A DNA stretch of 64,000 nucleotides from Diatrype stigma (lineage: Eukaryota > Ascomycota > Sordariomycetes > Xylariales > Diatrypaceae). Of the stretch, positions 49,539 through 60,616 are shown one piece after another. The position numbers and the translations under genes were made by a program. The notes under the pieces are model-generated. The model worked only from the letters and a program-made list of their open reading frames with translations, did no database searches and was not told the origin of the DNA. How positions within the stretch are numbered: the first letter of the stretch is position 1; each line of letters begins with the position of its first letter. Where the stretch lies: contig JAKJXP020000086.1 in the NCBI GenBank assembly GCA_022225965.2, positions 127,313 to 191,312 of the forward strand. Direction: 5' to 3'.

Positions 49539-52500
49539 TATATAATGAATAGGTTGTATTATATTAAAAAGAAATATTAATAAATGCTAAAAAACCGAAA
49601 TAAAATAGGAAATAATTAATTAAGTTATTAAGTTAATATTATAAAAGGAAAAAGAATTATTAGAATATATTGCAAATTATTAAAATCCTTTTATGCGCTT
49701 TTTTATATTAACGAAGTCGTTTTTGTTATTTATATTATTTGCTTTAAGAAAAATTTTTATATTATTAAGTTTATTAATTAATTTATATAAATATAAGTAA
49801 TATATAAATAATAAATTAAAAGTTTAAATAATTAAGAAAAAACGATGTAATTGTTTTTTCGGCATTATTGCCGTTTATCTTTGCCTATAAAAGCTTTCGT
49901 TTGCCTTAATTATTAATGATTCGCTAGCCGAAACGACCGCTTTTGTTCTGTTATAAGTTCTTATTTATTTGGACCTTTTTTTCGGGCTTTATTCGAATTT
50001 TTCGCAATTAATTTAAAAGGTTAAACAAAAAGCTTTAGCCGCTTTCGGCTACGTCCTTTTTTTTTGGTATGGTAATAATAAGTAGCGGTTTTCGTATTAA
50101 TACCGGGGATTTATGGAATTCTTAATTTATGGATGCGTCGAATTTTGTAATATATTTTATTTTTTTATTATATTTTTGTATTTTTTCCTTAATTATATCG
50201 ATTAAATTTTACCGTAAGTACCATTTATTATATGCGGCGTTAAAACTTATTTATCGTATTAAGTATTTAATTCTTTTTCGGATTATTCGTTTGTTTAATA
50301 ATTTCTTTATTTCGAAATGTTTATAGGGTTTCTTAAAGATTTTTTTATTTTCTTTAATTTTCATAATTAATTTTTTACGTAATAATATCGAAATTCGTTA
50401 ATACGGATTACTTTTCGGCGTAATTGCCGGTTTTAAATAAGTTATTAATATTATCGAATATATATTTTAGGTCTTATTAAAGTTTAATTCGTAAATTAAA
50501 TTATTTATTTTACGTATTACTTTAAAAGGGCCTATAAATCGAAGGGCCATTTTTTTATTAGGAATATATGGCAATAAGTATTTTTTATATAGGCGCATCT
50601 TAATTTATAATCCTTTTTTAAATATTACTGGTTTATATTTAGCGTTATATTTTTGAATTATAATATAAATTATTAACGATTTCGTAATTTATACCGCTTT
50701 TTGGAATATTGCAGTTATTAATTAATTAATAAGCCGTTATAATAATAATTTTTCCAAATATATTCGGATATTTATAAGATATTCGTTAAATAAGCATTTA
50801 ATTTTTATTAGTTTTTTATTATTAAGTATTGCCATAAGTTATAATATAACTTTTGCCTATAATCTTTTAGGATATATTTAATTTTAATACCGGAATGCCG
50901 TTTTTATCGTTTAATTCTTACGTTTAAATAAACCATTTGTTTATAAATAATAAGCTATTATATATCGCTGGTATATTTTTATTATTAATTACATTTTATA
51001 TTATATTTTTTATATAAATTTCGTATTTTTATTCGTAATAATTATTTTTAAAATCCTTTAATTGCTTATTAATAATTGCCGATTAATTATAAATTCCTAA
51101 TTCTTATTAAAATATTATAAATGCCTTAAAACGATTAAGGTTATTTTAAATGCTTTATTCGTAACTATTATAAATATATCGAACGAATCGAATTCGGAAA
51201 TCGACTATTTTATATAGGCAAATTTTATTAATAACATAGCCGTAACGATATTTAACGTAATCGTATGAAACGGAATTAAAAATGCCTGGATTAATTATAA
51301 TTTCTTATGCGGCTAATAACGCGATATTCGAATATTGTTACATATTAGGCAATATTTTATATATTTTTCCATACTTTTTTACGTTTATAAAATGTAATAC
51401 GATAATATAAGTTTTTTTTACGTTACTATAATGCCTTAATAAAAACGTTTATCGTAGCATCTTTTTAATATTTCCTGTTTATATATATGGAATATATATA
51501 GGCGCTTATTTAATAGCGGACTTTTTAAATATAGCAGCCCATTTTCGTTAAAACGAAACGTTACGTTTTTTATCGGCTGGTTATTATTGCGTAGTTTTTT
51601 TTAGATTTTTTACGACTTTATGCCATTATTTTTAACTATCGACTTTATATTTTTCGCGTATTTTTTTAAATCATTAATAAGGCCTATTATATTCGCTTGG
51701 CTTTTATTTTTAAAGGCCTTTTTTGTTTATAAGTTCTTAATTAAAAATATCGTATTTAAAGTATTTTTTAAGGGAGCATTATTATTGCAAACCGATAGTC
51801 GTAATAACGCATTTAATATTATATTAAAATTTTTAAATATATATATTATCGATAACGGATATTTTCTTAAGAATATTAAGGCCGCTTATAGCCGATAATT
51901 AGCTTTCGTAATATTCTGGATTTTTAAATTTCTTTTTTTAATAATGCTTTTAATAATATTATAATTAATAAGTACTATTATCGAAAGCTTTTTCGTAAAC
52001 CTAATATATATCCGTAATTTTTTAATTACTTATATTAAGCATATTATTTTTAATTTTATAAATTAATATGCTTTCTTTGCTTAATTAATGCATTTACTTA
52101 AGTATAATATAAAACGCATAACTGTTTTAAATATTTAACTTTTTCCGTTTTAAAAGTATTCCGGAATTATATAAAACAGCATTATTTTAAAGCCATTTTT
52201 AAATGCATTTAATTAAATAAACGCTTATATAATCGGATCGAAATAAATTAAGGTAATTTTTTTAAATAATACATTTTTAATGCATTAAAAAAATTCTAAT
52301 TTTTTACTTTTTAATTAAAAACTAATATTATAAATATAAGTCTTATATTATTGCTTATTAAAAATTTTGCCTTAATTCCGGCCTTATTTTAATAATTAAA
52401 TCTTAAATTATTTAAAAGGCTTATTATAATAAGCATAATTTTTTATTAAATGCTTTAATTAATTTATAAATCCAATTTAATATTTTAAATTATTAAAATT

Positions 52501-52756
52501 CGTAAAGGATTTAATGCGACGAATGGCCCTTAGTTTTTCCTTTGCTGTTTATAATTTAAAGCCGTTTATTCGAAAGCCTAGCAGTTATATCGACGGATAT
52601 TTTATAAAGAATTTCTTAAGAAAAAATAATAATTTAATATTTTCGAATGTTATAAATATCTGATTTAAATATTCCAAGTATTTTTTTTAATTATTAAAAA
52701 ATATTATAATATCGTTAATATAAATTGCTAAATAATACTTATAAAGCCTTAGGATT

Positions 52757-52894
52757 TAATACGTAAAAAAGGTAAGAACCAACCAGTTAAGGTTAATCCA
52801 GGTTATCTAGCTATATATACCCTGTATGTATATATGTATATAGCGTATACCACTTGGTTGAACCATTGCTAGGCACCCCTAGGCACCCGTATCA
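52757..52894. repeat. LTR 1 of the TRIM
   Basis: 138 bp, contains the TA-rich string CTATATATACCCTGTATG shared with copy 2. Confidence 0.88.
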
Positions 52895-53061
52895 AAGTGC
52901 CGGGGACGAAAATAACCTTTATCGACCTCGATAGTCTTATTGCCAGATTGGGCTTAGGGCCGGAGCGCGCATTCCCAAGTGTAGTATGGTAGAATGGGCT
53001 TAAACGGGCTTATCGCCAATTGGGCTTATCGCTAAACACAACTCGCCTTTCCTAAAATTTT

Positions 53062-53135
53062 TGGTATCTCGTGCGGGAATCGAACCCGCCACTTTGCTGT
53101 GGCATCAGCACTTTTTTCCAATGAGAGAACGAGAT
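53062..53135 (-). tRNA. tRNA-like sequence ending in CCA (degenerate)
   Basis: On the minus strand, 71 nt form a perfect 7-bp acceptor stem (ATCTCGT/ACGAGAT), a perfect T-arm GCGGG-TTCGATT-CCCGC with an exact B-box GGTTCGATTCC, and an anticodon-like stem TGCTG/CAGCA. The loop ATGCCA is one base short, with GCC (Gly) as the likely anticodon. The D-stem is broken: TCTC faces AAAA where GAGA would pair, which fits two G-to-A changes. A discriminator A and CCA follow in the DNA (53062-53064). Eukaryotic nuclear tRNA genes do not encode CCA, so this may come from a mature tRNA by reverse transcription, or be chance (1 in 64). Probably not functional. Confidence 0.45.
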
Positions 53136-53216
53136 ATATGGATCCTAGTGGCTGGGGCCCTTCCCTTATAATGGCATACTTTAGCGCTGCGTTACTAGAC
53201 CGGAAATGCTACCATT

Positions 53217-53354
53217 TGATACGTGAAAAAGGTGGGGACCAACCAGTTAAGGTTAATCCAGGTTATCTAGCTATATATACCCTGTATGTATATATGTATA
53301 TAGCGTATACCACTTGGTTAAACCATTGCTAGGCCCCCTTAGGCATTCGTATTA
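53217..53354. repeat. LTR 2 of the TRIM
   Basis: 138 bp, starts with the intact TGATACG; followed directly by the GGATT duplication. Confidence 0.88.
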
Positions 53355-54238
53355 GGATTCGATTAATTTATCGTTATATAAACGGAAATAAATTTTTAAA
53401 GCTTATAAGTAATATATTTAAGCGTTTTAATTCTTTATAGCTAATAATAATAAAAATGTTTCGGAATTTTTTTATATTAAAAATTAATAAAAGAACTTTT
53501 TAGCATTTATTATAATAATAAACTTTTTTCCGCATAATTTCGCCGTTATTTCGTATTATTTAAATAATAAATATGCGTTTTTTAGCATTACCTTATTTTA
53601 TAATCGTAAATTTATAACTATTCGTTTTTTATATATACCATTTTTAATAATTTAAATTACGAAATAAGTTATTATAAAAAATATAATTTATAATTAATAA
53701 TTTATACGGCCCGTATTATATAATAATTAAAAGGTTTCGTTAATACTTTTTTACTTAATAACGCTTTATAAATAAGGCTTAATTGCGATTTTATGTTTAT
53801 ATTATTTAAGTATTAATTTAATAATTATTTAATTCTCTTTTAAAAAATTAATAATACCCTCATTTTTTTATATTTCCGTATGTCGTAATAATAAGTTTTA
53901 AGGGCGGATTAAAAATGTTTTATTTTTAATACAAATATGTATTTTTTTAAACGTTTCCGTTTTTTTTAAGTTATTAAAACGCTTTATTTTAAATTTAAAA
54001 TTTCGATTTTCGATTAATTCATTTAAAAGTTTTTTTTTATTTTTTTAATTATTAAGAATACGATATCCGTATTTATTTTTTTTGCTTTACGTAAAGCTAT
54101 TCGTTATATTTGCCGGAATATTTCTTTTTGGTTTTTTATAATTTTTATATATATTAGGTTATTTTTTCGTATTCGTTATTTCGCTTTTTAGACTTAAGAA
54201 TTAACTTTTTGTATTATTTCGTTTTTTTTTTTATTTTT

Positions 54239-54470
54239 AACATGTTTATGAATATTTTTAAATGGCTTTTCGACGTTTTTAAATGGTTCTTTAATGCTTT
54301 CGGATATTTGCTTATTATTTTTAAATGGTTTTTTAATGCTTTTAATTATTTGCTTATTATTTTTAAATGGTTTTTTTATATTTTTAATTGGTTTTTTTAT
54401 GTTTTTAGGTTTTGGTTTATAATATTCGGTTATTTATTTAGTTATATTAATTGGCTTTTTTTCCGGTTTT
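54239..54470 (-). repeat. In-frame tandem repeat in gypsy 2
   Basis: Units of about 40-45 bp around TTTTTAAATGGTTTTTTAAT repeat four to five times. On the minus (element) strand they read as Lys-rich peptide units (KPFKN-, KNNKQ-, ESIKEPF). This looks like a RIP-damaged low-complexity segment of the gag-pol polyprotein, not a plus-strand Phe-rich gene. Confidence 0.6.
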
Positions 54471-57400
54471 AAAATATGCTTATTAATTTTTGTTATTATT
54501 AAATACTTGCTTTATTTTTTGGCCATAACGGCTAACGTTTTTTTAAAAGATCTAGCATTATTACTTATAAATCTTAAGGATTTAAATTTATTATTCGCTT
54601 TAATTTAAAATATCGGATTAAATTTAATATGAATTGTTAAATTTATATATATATTAATAATTCGACGGGCCTTTTTACGACTTTTTAATAGCTAGCATAT
54701 TTCGATCGGTACTTTTGAATCAATGTTATTATAATATTAAAAATATTATATTATTTCGGTTAATAACGTATAATAACTTAATTTTTGGCCCTTTAATATG
54801 TTTATAAAGCTTTATTTAATATTAACGATTTTAATTTGCCGTTTTTTCGTTAATAATATAGGGCATTATTTTTAACGTATCGGAATTAAAATAATAATTA
54901 ATGCTTTATCGTAATTAAACGTTTTTTTTTTCCGATACGAATTGGGCATATAATATTATTCCTTAAACGTAAAGTAAATTATTTTTTAACGTATGCTTTA
55001 ATTTTTTGCTTATTTGTTTTTAAATAAAACATAACGTTTATTTTAACGTTATTATATCGATTAATACGCAAATGGCGATTTTGGACGAATATATTAATTC
55101 CGTATTAATATAAAAAGTTATTTCTTAATAATAATTTAATAAAGAGTTTCGGAAATACTTAGGCCTTAAATTATAAATATATCTTTATACGGCGGCTTAA
55201 GTATTGTTTTATTATTATAAATATATTCGTTACTTTAATTAAATTGCGAATTTTTTATTTTTTTATTCCGATTATTCCTCGTATTTGCGTTTCGTTAATA
55301 GTTACGTTTTCGCATTTATGTAGGGTATTTTTTTTAATGGACTGGATATTTGCGCCGATATTAATGCAAGCCGTATCGGATAATATTTAACCAATTTTAT
55401 CGTATAAATGTATCTTTATATATAAATAATTCGTAAAGTCCTTTAAGTCGTATCCGGACTTATTGGGTTTTAAAACGAATTCCGGGGGGGCCATTAAAAT
55501 ACGGCGACTTTTTTTAATTAGGTTAAAACAATAAAAACGCTTTTCGATAATTTCTTAAAACTGAATATAAATTTTTAAGTTATTATCGGTTATAAACTTA
55601 AAATAGCAGTTTTCGTAATAAAATAAGTTATCGTTTATTATTTGTTAAACTTTATTATATAATTCTTTTTTAAGCCGTATTTTAATTAAGGGTCGTTATT
55701 ATTATTATCGTTAATACCGTTATTAATTTCGGACGTATTTACGACATTAATACGCTTTTGGATTTTATTTATATTTTTACCTTTTATTTTAAGAACCTTA
55801 TTAATTTGAAATCGGCTATTGGTATATAATGCCGATCTGGTTTATTTTTCGGATTTTTCGGTTATTGGGAAATCCGATTATCGTTTTTATCGGCAATAAG
55901 TCGGGCATTTGTTAAAAAAAGACGCAATATTATCGAAACGAATTTTATTAATATTACGTAATGCGGTAATTTTAAAAAAAGATTTACGAAAGGGTTTTAT
56001 ATTAATTTAATTAAATATGCGGGCGTTTATGGCTTAAGTAATTCTTTTAATAATGCATTATTTATTAGAATAATTCAATATAAATAGCGTTATATATAAT
56101 TTTAAAAATAATAAAATACGAACTTTATTTTTTAATTCCTAATTAATATAATCCGTTATTTTAATTAACGTTTCGATTTGCGTTATTTAAGCCTTTAATT
56201 CGAATTTTTTAATTTAATTCCAGCCGTATTTATATATTCGAAACGTCCGGATTATTATTAATTGCCTTATATTAAAACGGGCCTTAAAATAATTCCGTAA
56301 TATATTCAGTAATTATTTATTACGAATTATTTAGCGCTTTTTATAAATAAATTCGGTTATTTATTAATTCGTAGCTTCGTTTTTAAAAACAAAAGTAAAA
56401 GTTAAATAGGATTTTCCTAATAATTTTGAAACTTTTAAATGCTTAAATTTCGAATTTTTTTAATTATGCAATATAATTAAACCATATTATCGATTCGTTA
56501 AAACTAGCAGTCGAAATAAATTTTAGGCGCTTTCGGTAATTCTGAAAATCGAAAAATCCAAAATTCTTAATGCGGAATTTCCAAATTCCCGTATTGCTAT
56601 TTATATATTTAGCTAAAGCCTTTAATAATTAGGTAGTTTATTTAAAACCGTCGGAAATATCCGTATTCGTAAAGCGGCTTCGATATTTTAATCGTTTTGG
56701 GATTTAAATAATTTATTTTAATGCGTTTTATAATTGCTAAAACCGAAAAAACAATTAGTCGTTTTTAACATTTTCCGAACGTAATATAAATTATTAAATA
56801 TATATCGATAATTAATTATTAAAAGGTATTTCGTTTCGTTATAATAAATATTTCCGCAATAACGTTCCGTTTCGTATACGCGTTTAAAGGTTCCGTTTAA
56901 TATTATTAATAACATAATAACTATTAAAGGGTTTCGCTTATACTTAAGTATTAAATAGCTTTCCGTAAGAATATTTCCTATATCGTTATAATGCATTATT
57001 CGGCGTATATAATTTAAATGGCCCTATATAGGATTATTCCTTTAAGCGACGTAATTTATTGGCGAAATAATCGGTTTTTTTAATAACGAACGGTTATTAA
57101 TAATATTAAAAATCGGTATTCTTTTTGCGGCGACGATTTTTTTCGATAAGAATATCCTTTTTTATGGTTTCCATAAGCGTTTTAAATTATTTAAATTATT
57201 TCTTAAAATAATGTTTTATTTTAAACTTTTTTTCGTTATTAAAGTAAAATTAATTTATCGGCATAATAAAAACATAATTAAGTTATTTTCGTCCGAATAT
57301 AACAGAATTAAGCATAATTATTAATCCTTTAGAACTTTTCCGTACCGTTTTCGATACCGGTTGTTTTAAATCCTAAACGAACGATATTCGTCGGGGGATT

Positions 57401-58368
57401 CCGTACCGATTTGTATACGCAGAAATCTTTAGCTTCGAATCGTTCGGTTAAAATGGGTTCCTTAGGTTTATTTGGCCTTTTTAAATAGTTAGGTTTTTTA
57501 TCGAAGGGCCCTTAAATATTAGCGAATTATTTTTTTTTCGCAGTAATGGCGGACGTATTGTATAAAAGGGATTTTAAAATGGCTAACGACTTTTAAAGGG
57601 TAGCCCTTTTTTTAAAAAAAGTTAATTTCATTAAAAAAGCCGTTAATTCTTTTGTATTAGCTATACGTTTTAAGAAAGGAAAAAATCCTTTCGAACGTTT
57701 AAATTTTTTAATTAGCGAAAACTTCGCCTTAATAATATTATTCGTTGGAAAATCTGGCAATTCTTTTTGTTAACGTAGCAATACTGGGAAATTTTAAAGC
57801 TTTCGGATTTTTTTTTTAATATTATTTTACGAGATTATAAGAACCGTCGGTTTCGATATTGGTTATAAAATTATATTTAGCCCTTTATTATATATCGTTT
57901 TTATTTATTACATTGTTTTTTTAATTCGTATTAAAAAAATAAACTAAAATTTCGAAAAGTTTTAGGCGTTCGTTAAGTTTATAATTATAAATTATAAGTT
58001 AATAAATTCGAATTTCTATATTGCTAATAATTAAAGCCAATTCTCGTATAAGGCAAAAAACGTTTTTATTTATTTATACGGCGTATTATAATAAATTACC
58101 GGAAAGGCTTTATAAAAAGCCGTAAGCAATATTACGTTTTCGTCCGTAAATTCGTTATTTAATTTAAGTAACTTTTTTAAGGTAATTAGGATTTTATTTA
58201 CTTAAGCCGGTATTTAATTAGTTTGTTTCGAAATAATTCGGGCCTTTTAATTTTTTTTGCTTATCATAAGGTTTAAAAAATTTACGTTTTTAGCGGTTAT
58301 GCGTCGTTTTTAAGATTTAATAAATTATAAACAATTAATGTTAGATTTTAATTAAAAATGCTATTATA

Positions 58369-58628
58369 TATTATAAACGTTCCGGACTTTTTATTTCTAA
58401 TTAAGAATGCCGGCGGCGTCGATAACGTCGATTATATATAAAGGCATAGCACCGTTATGCAATATTTAATATTACTTATTACCAGTATAGGAATAAAGTT
58501 ATGAAGTAATAAAAGCATGAATTGCTATGGAATATTAGGGATTCTAAGGATTTCTATATAATCCTTAGCAGTATTAGGTAGGGATATGTAATACTGAATA
58601 ATCCTAGGGACTATTGTATTACGTAACA
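58369..58628 (-). repeat. LTR of gypsy 2 (5' in element sense)
   Basis: 260 bp; starts TATTATAAACG, ends TTACGTAACA. It is better preserved in its right part and followed by the TATAA target duplication. Confidence 0.88.
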
Positions 58629-58633
58629 TATAA

Positions 58634-60420
58634 TCGGAATTAAAACCTTTCATTTCGGGTTTCGGTTCTTTCTTATCTTTTTTTTCGTTTTGCCGAATAA
58701 TAGCCGTACGTTTTATTAAAGGTTCTTTTATTTCGGCTTTAACTTAACGGATATTCCTTAATTTAACGAATTTTTAATTAAGATTAACTTTAACTTTTTT
58801 CCTTTTCTTTTAATTCGTTTTTTCGAACGCTTTAATTAATTAGTTATTTTAACTTTCGATAGCAATAAGCCTGCTACTAAATTCGTTAAACGCCCGGCCG
58901 ATTTTCCGAAATAATAGCCGCGTAATGGGTTTTCCGAAAACGAAATCGAATTTTGTTAAGCTTTTTAAAAAAAAAATGGATATTCCTAAAACATTTAAAT
59001 ATTTTTATATCCAAATCGGCAATGGATTATAGGAAATTAAGTAATTATACGATATCGGCCGACTGCGATTTCGGGACATTCCTTTTATTCGGAACTACTT
59101 TTACGTACGAATTTAATAATGCTAACTTTCGATTAACGGATTATATTCCTATTGCTTTAAAGTCTTTTAAACTAAATCTTAAAGTTATTATAACTTTTTT
59201 TAAGCCATATTAAGCGCCTAAAAAAAATCGGGTTTATCTGTAACTTCCGAAATCCGGTCGTAACAGCGCTTCCGAAACCAGATCCGAAAGCGGCGCTTAA
59301 AAACGAAAAACATACTTATATTAAACGGCTATTATACGTACGAAAAATATAAAAGCAAAAAGATTATATAAATCTTATTTAAGAAGCAAATTTATATAAA
59401 TTTCTTCGTTATATGGCTATTATGGCCGTCGAAAATAAAAAGCCGCCATTTAAAAAAATTAACCGGTTTAATATAAAAAATAAACACTTTCTTTAATTAC
59501 TTTAGGCCTATTTCGATATTCGTCCAGCCATTTATGGATATAATAAAATACCAATTCTCGTATAATTAATTCTTTTTATTCGGAAACCATTATTATTATA
59601 CGTTAATTCCTGTAAAAATAATAAGCAACGGAAAAAACTTATTATCGATATTTATATACGTTATTATCGAAGTTCATCGGCGTTTATAGGCATTTTTTAA
59701 AAAAATAAACTTCTTAAAGGCTTTATTAAGTACGAAACGGTTTTTTATGCCCTTTATAGCCCCGAATTCGTTCGCGTTTTATCGGTTATAAAGGAAGATT
59801 TTCTTAATTTTTTTCAGTTTTAAGCGATCGAATAATACGTTATCCGTAATAATAATTGCTTTATTAAACCGCTTATAATTAATTATTCCGCCCTTAAAAA
59901 TGCGAATTTCAAAATAGCGCTTAAAGAAACGCGTTATTTACCGTTTTCCAAAACGTTCGGGCCGGCCGGTATTAAGAAATATACGTTATATATATGCCCG
60001 GAATTAAACGTAAAAAAAAGCGTAACCTAATTTGCCTTAAATTATAATTTATCGCGATAAAGCGTTTTTTTATTTTTTCGAAAGAATTTGCCGGGCTTTA
60101 TTTATTTTTTCGCAAATAAGAATATTTATTAAGCGGCGCCGAAAATAAATGCGTTTAATTTAATTAATCTTAAAAGCCGCTTAAATAAACCTTTTATTTG
60201 CGACGTTATTAATTGCCTTTATAATACGTAATTAAGTAAAAACAATTATATTATTCGAATTATTAAAAACTGCTAAATAAAAAGGTCTGTTTTATTTTAC
60301 TAAAGGACGTTATTTAAAGGGAATATTTATAAGTAAAAATTAGGTCTATACGTAATGGCCTCGAAATTTTTAATATGGGCGTAAAGGGGCTGGTGCGTGA
60401 ACCGGGCGTTTGACTTAATT
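58634..60420. other. Old RIP-degraded repeat, unidentified
   Basis: About 1.8 kb of RIP-type AT-rich DNA into which gypsy 2 appears to have inserted. Stretches of plus-strand frame occur (58953-59213; 59860-60190), but no transposase or RT signature could be recognised. Normal composition resumes near 60,400, close to GGGGCTGGTGCGTGAACCGG. Confidence 0.4.
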
Positions 60421-60616
60421 ATACTTTACAGGAGATAACCGCTAATAAAAGGCTAGAGAAGGTAGGAAATAATAGTATTACGAAACAGAAAATATGAAAG
60501 TACACCCGCCATAACTCCTTTCCCAGCTCCCTTTTCCATTCTCCCTTTGGATTAGTATTTATATGCTTATGCTTTACTGTTGAATTCGTAATCATACTTC
60601 ATAGACACATCCTTCC
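60421..60616. other. 3' flank of the AAA ATPase gene
   Basis: Short normal-composition stretch after the RIPed region, probably 3' UTR. Nothing else recognised. Confidence 0.5.

Larger units (their letters stand above)
52757..53354. mobile_element. Miniature LTR element (TRIM), 598 bp
   Basis: Direct repeats of 138 bp at 52757-52894 and 53217-53354 have ends TGATACG...CGTATCA (copy 1 starts TAATACG, copy 2 ends CGTATTA, single RIP-type changes). They are flanked by a perfect GGATT duplication (52752-52756, 53355-53359). The interior is 322 bp and non-coding except for a short spurious frame. It contains a tRNA-like sequence on the minus strand. It is inserted about 15 codons before the Y-I-D-D box of the gypsy 2 RT, and the RT reading frame resumes across it. 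Its base composition is near normal while the host element is strongly RIPed. Confidence 0.88.
40574..58628 (-). mobile_element. Ty3/gypsy retrotransposon 2, composite 18.1 kb with nested insertions
   Basis: The 260-bp LTRs (40574-40833, 58369-58628) share TGTTATAAACG...TTACGTAACA ends and a core GCCGGCGGCGTCGATAACG. They are flanked by a perfect 5-bp duplication TATAA (40569-40573, 58629-58633). The element is on the minus strand. RT reads YLAIYINDIIIF (from Y-I-D-D) at about 52695-52735, then LLGFRINGF near 52560-52600, as in gypsy RT. Integrase and distal pol lie towards 49.6 kb, gag towards 58 kb. The base string after the right LTR (minus strand) is TAATAGCA, which would be TGGTAGCA before RIP and could be a primer-binding site. 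Two younger elements are inside: a LINE (42684-49538) and a TRIM (52757-53354). All frames are destroyed by RIP. Confidence 0.85.

Noticed and set aside
53062..53090. TGG-starting string read as an LTR primer-binding site
   Set aside because: It lies 168 bp inside the LTR, whereas a primer-binding site adjoins it; the whole tRNA shape is present instead.
54209..54472. 87-aa Phe/Trp-rich hydrophobic plus-strand frame resembling a membrane protein
   Set aside because: It is a tandem repeat on the wrong strand of gypsy 2; the element-sense reading is Lys-rich.
26500..60400. AT-rich block taken as inserted mitochondrial DNA
   Set aside because: It contains copia, gypsy and LINE motifs, LTR pairs and target duplications, and its changes are RIP-type; no mitochondrial gene was seen.
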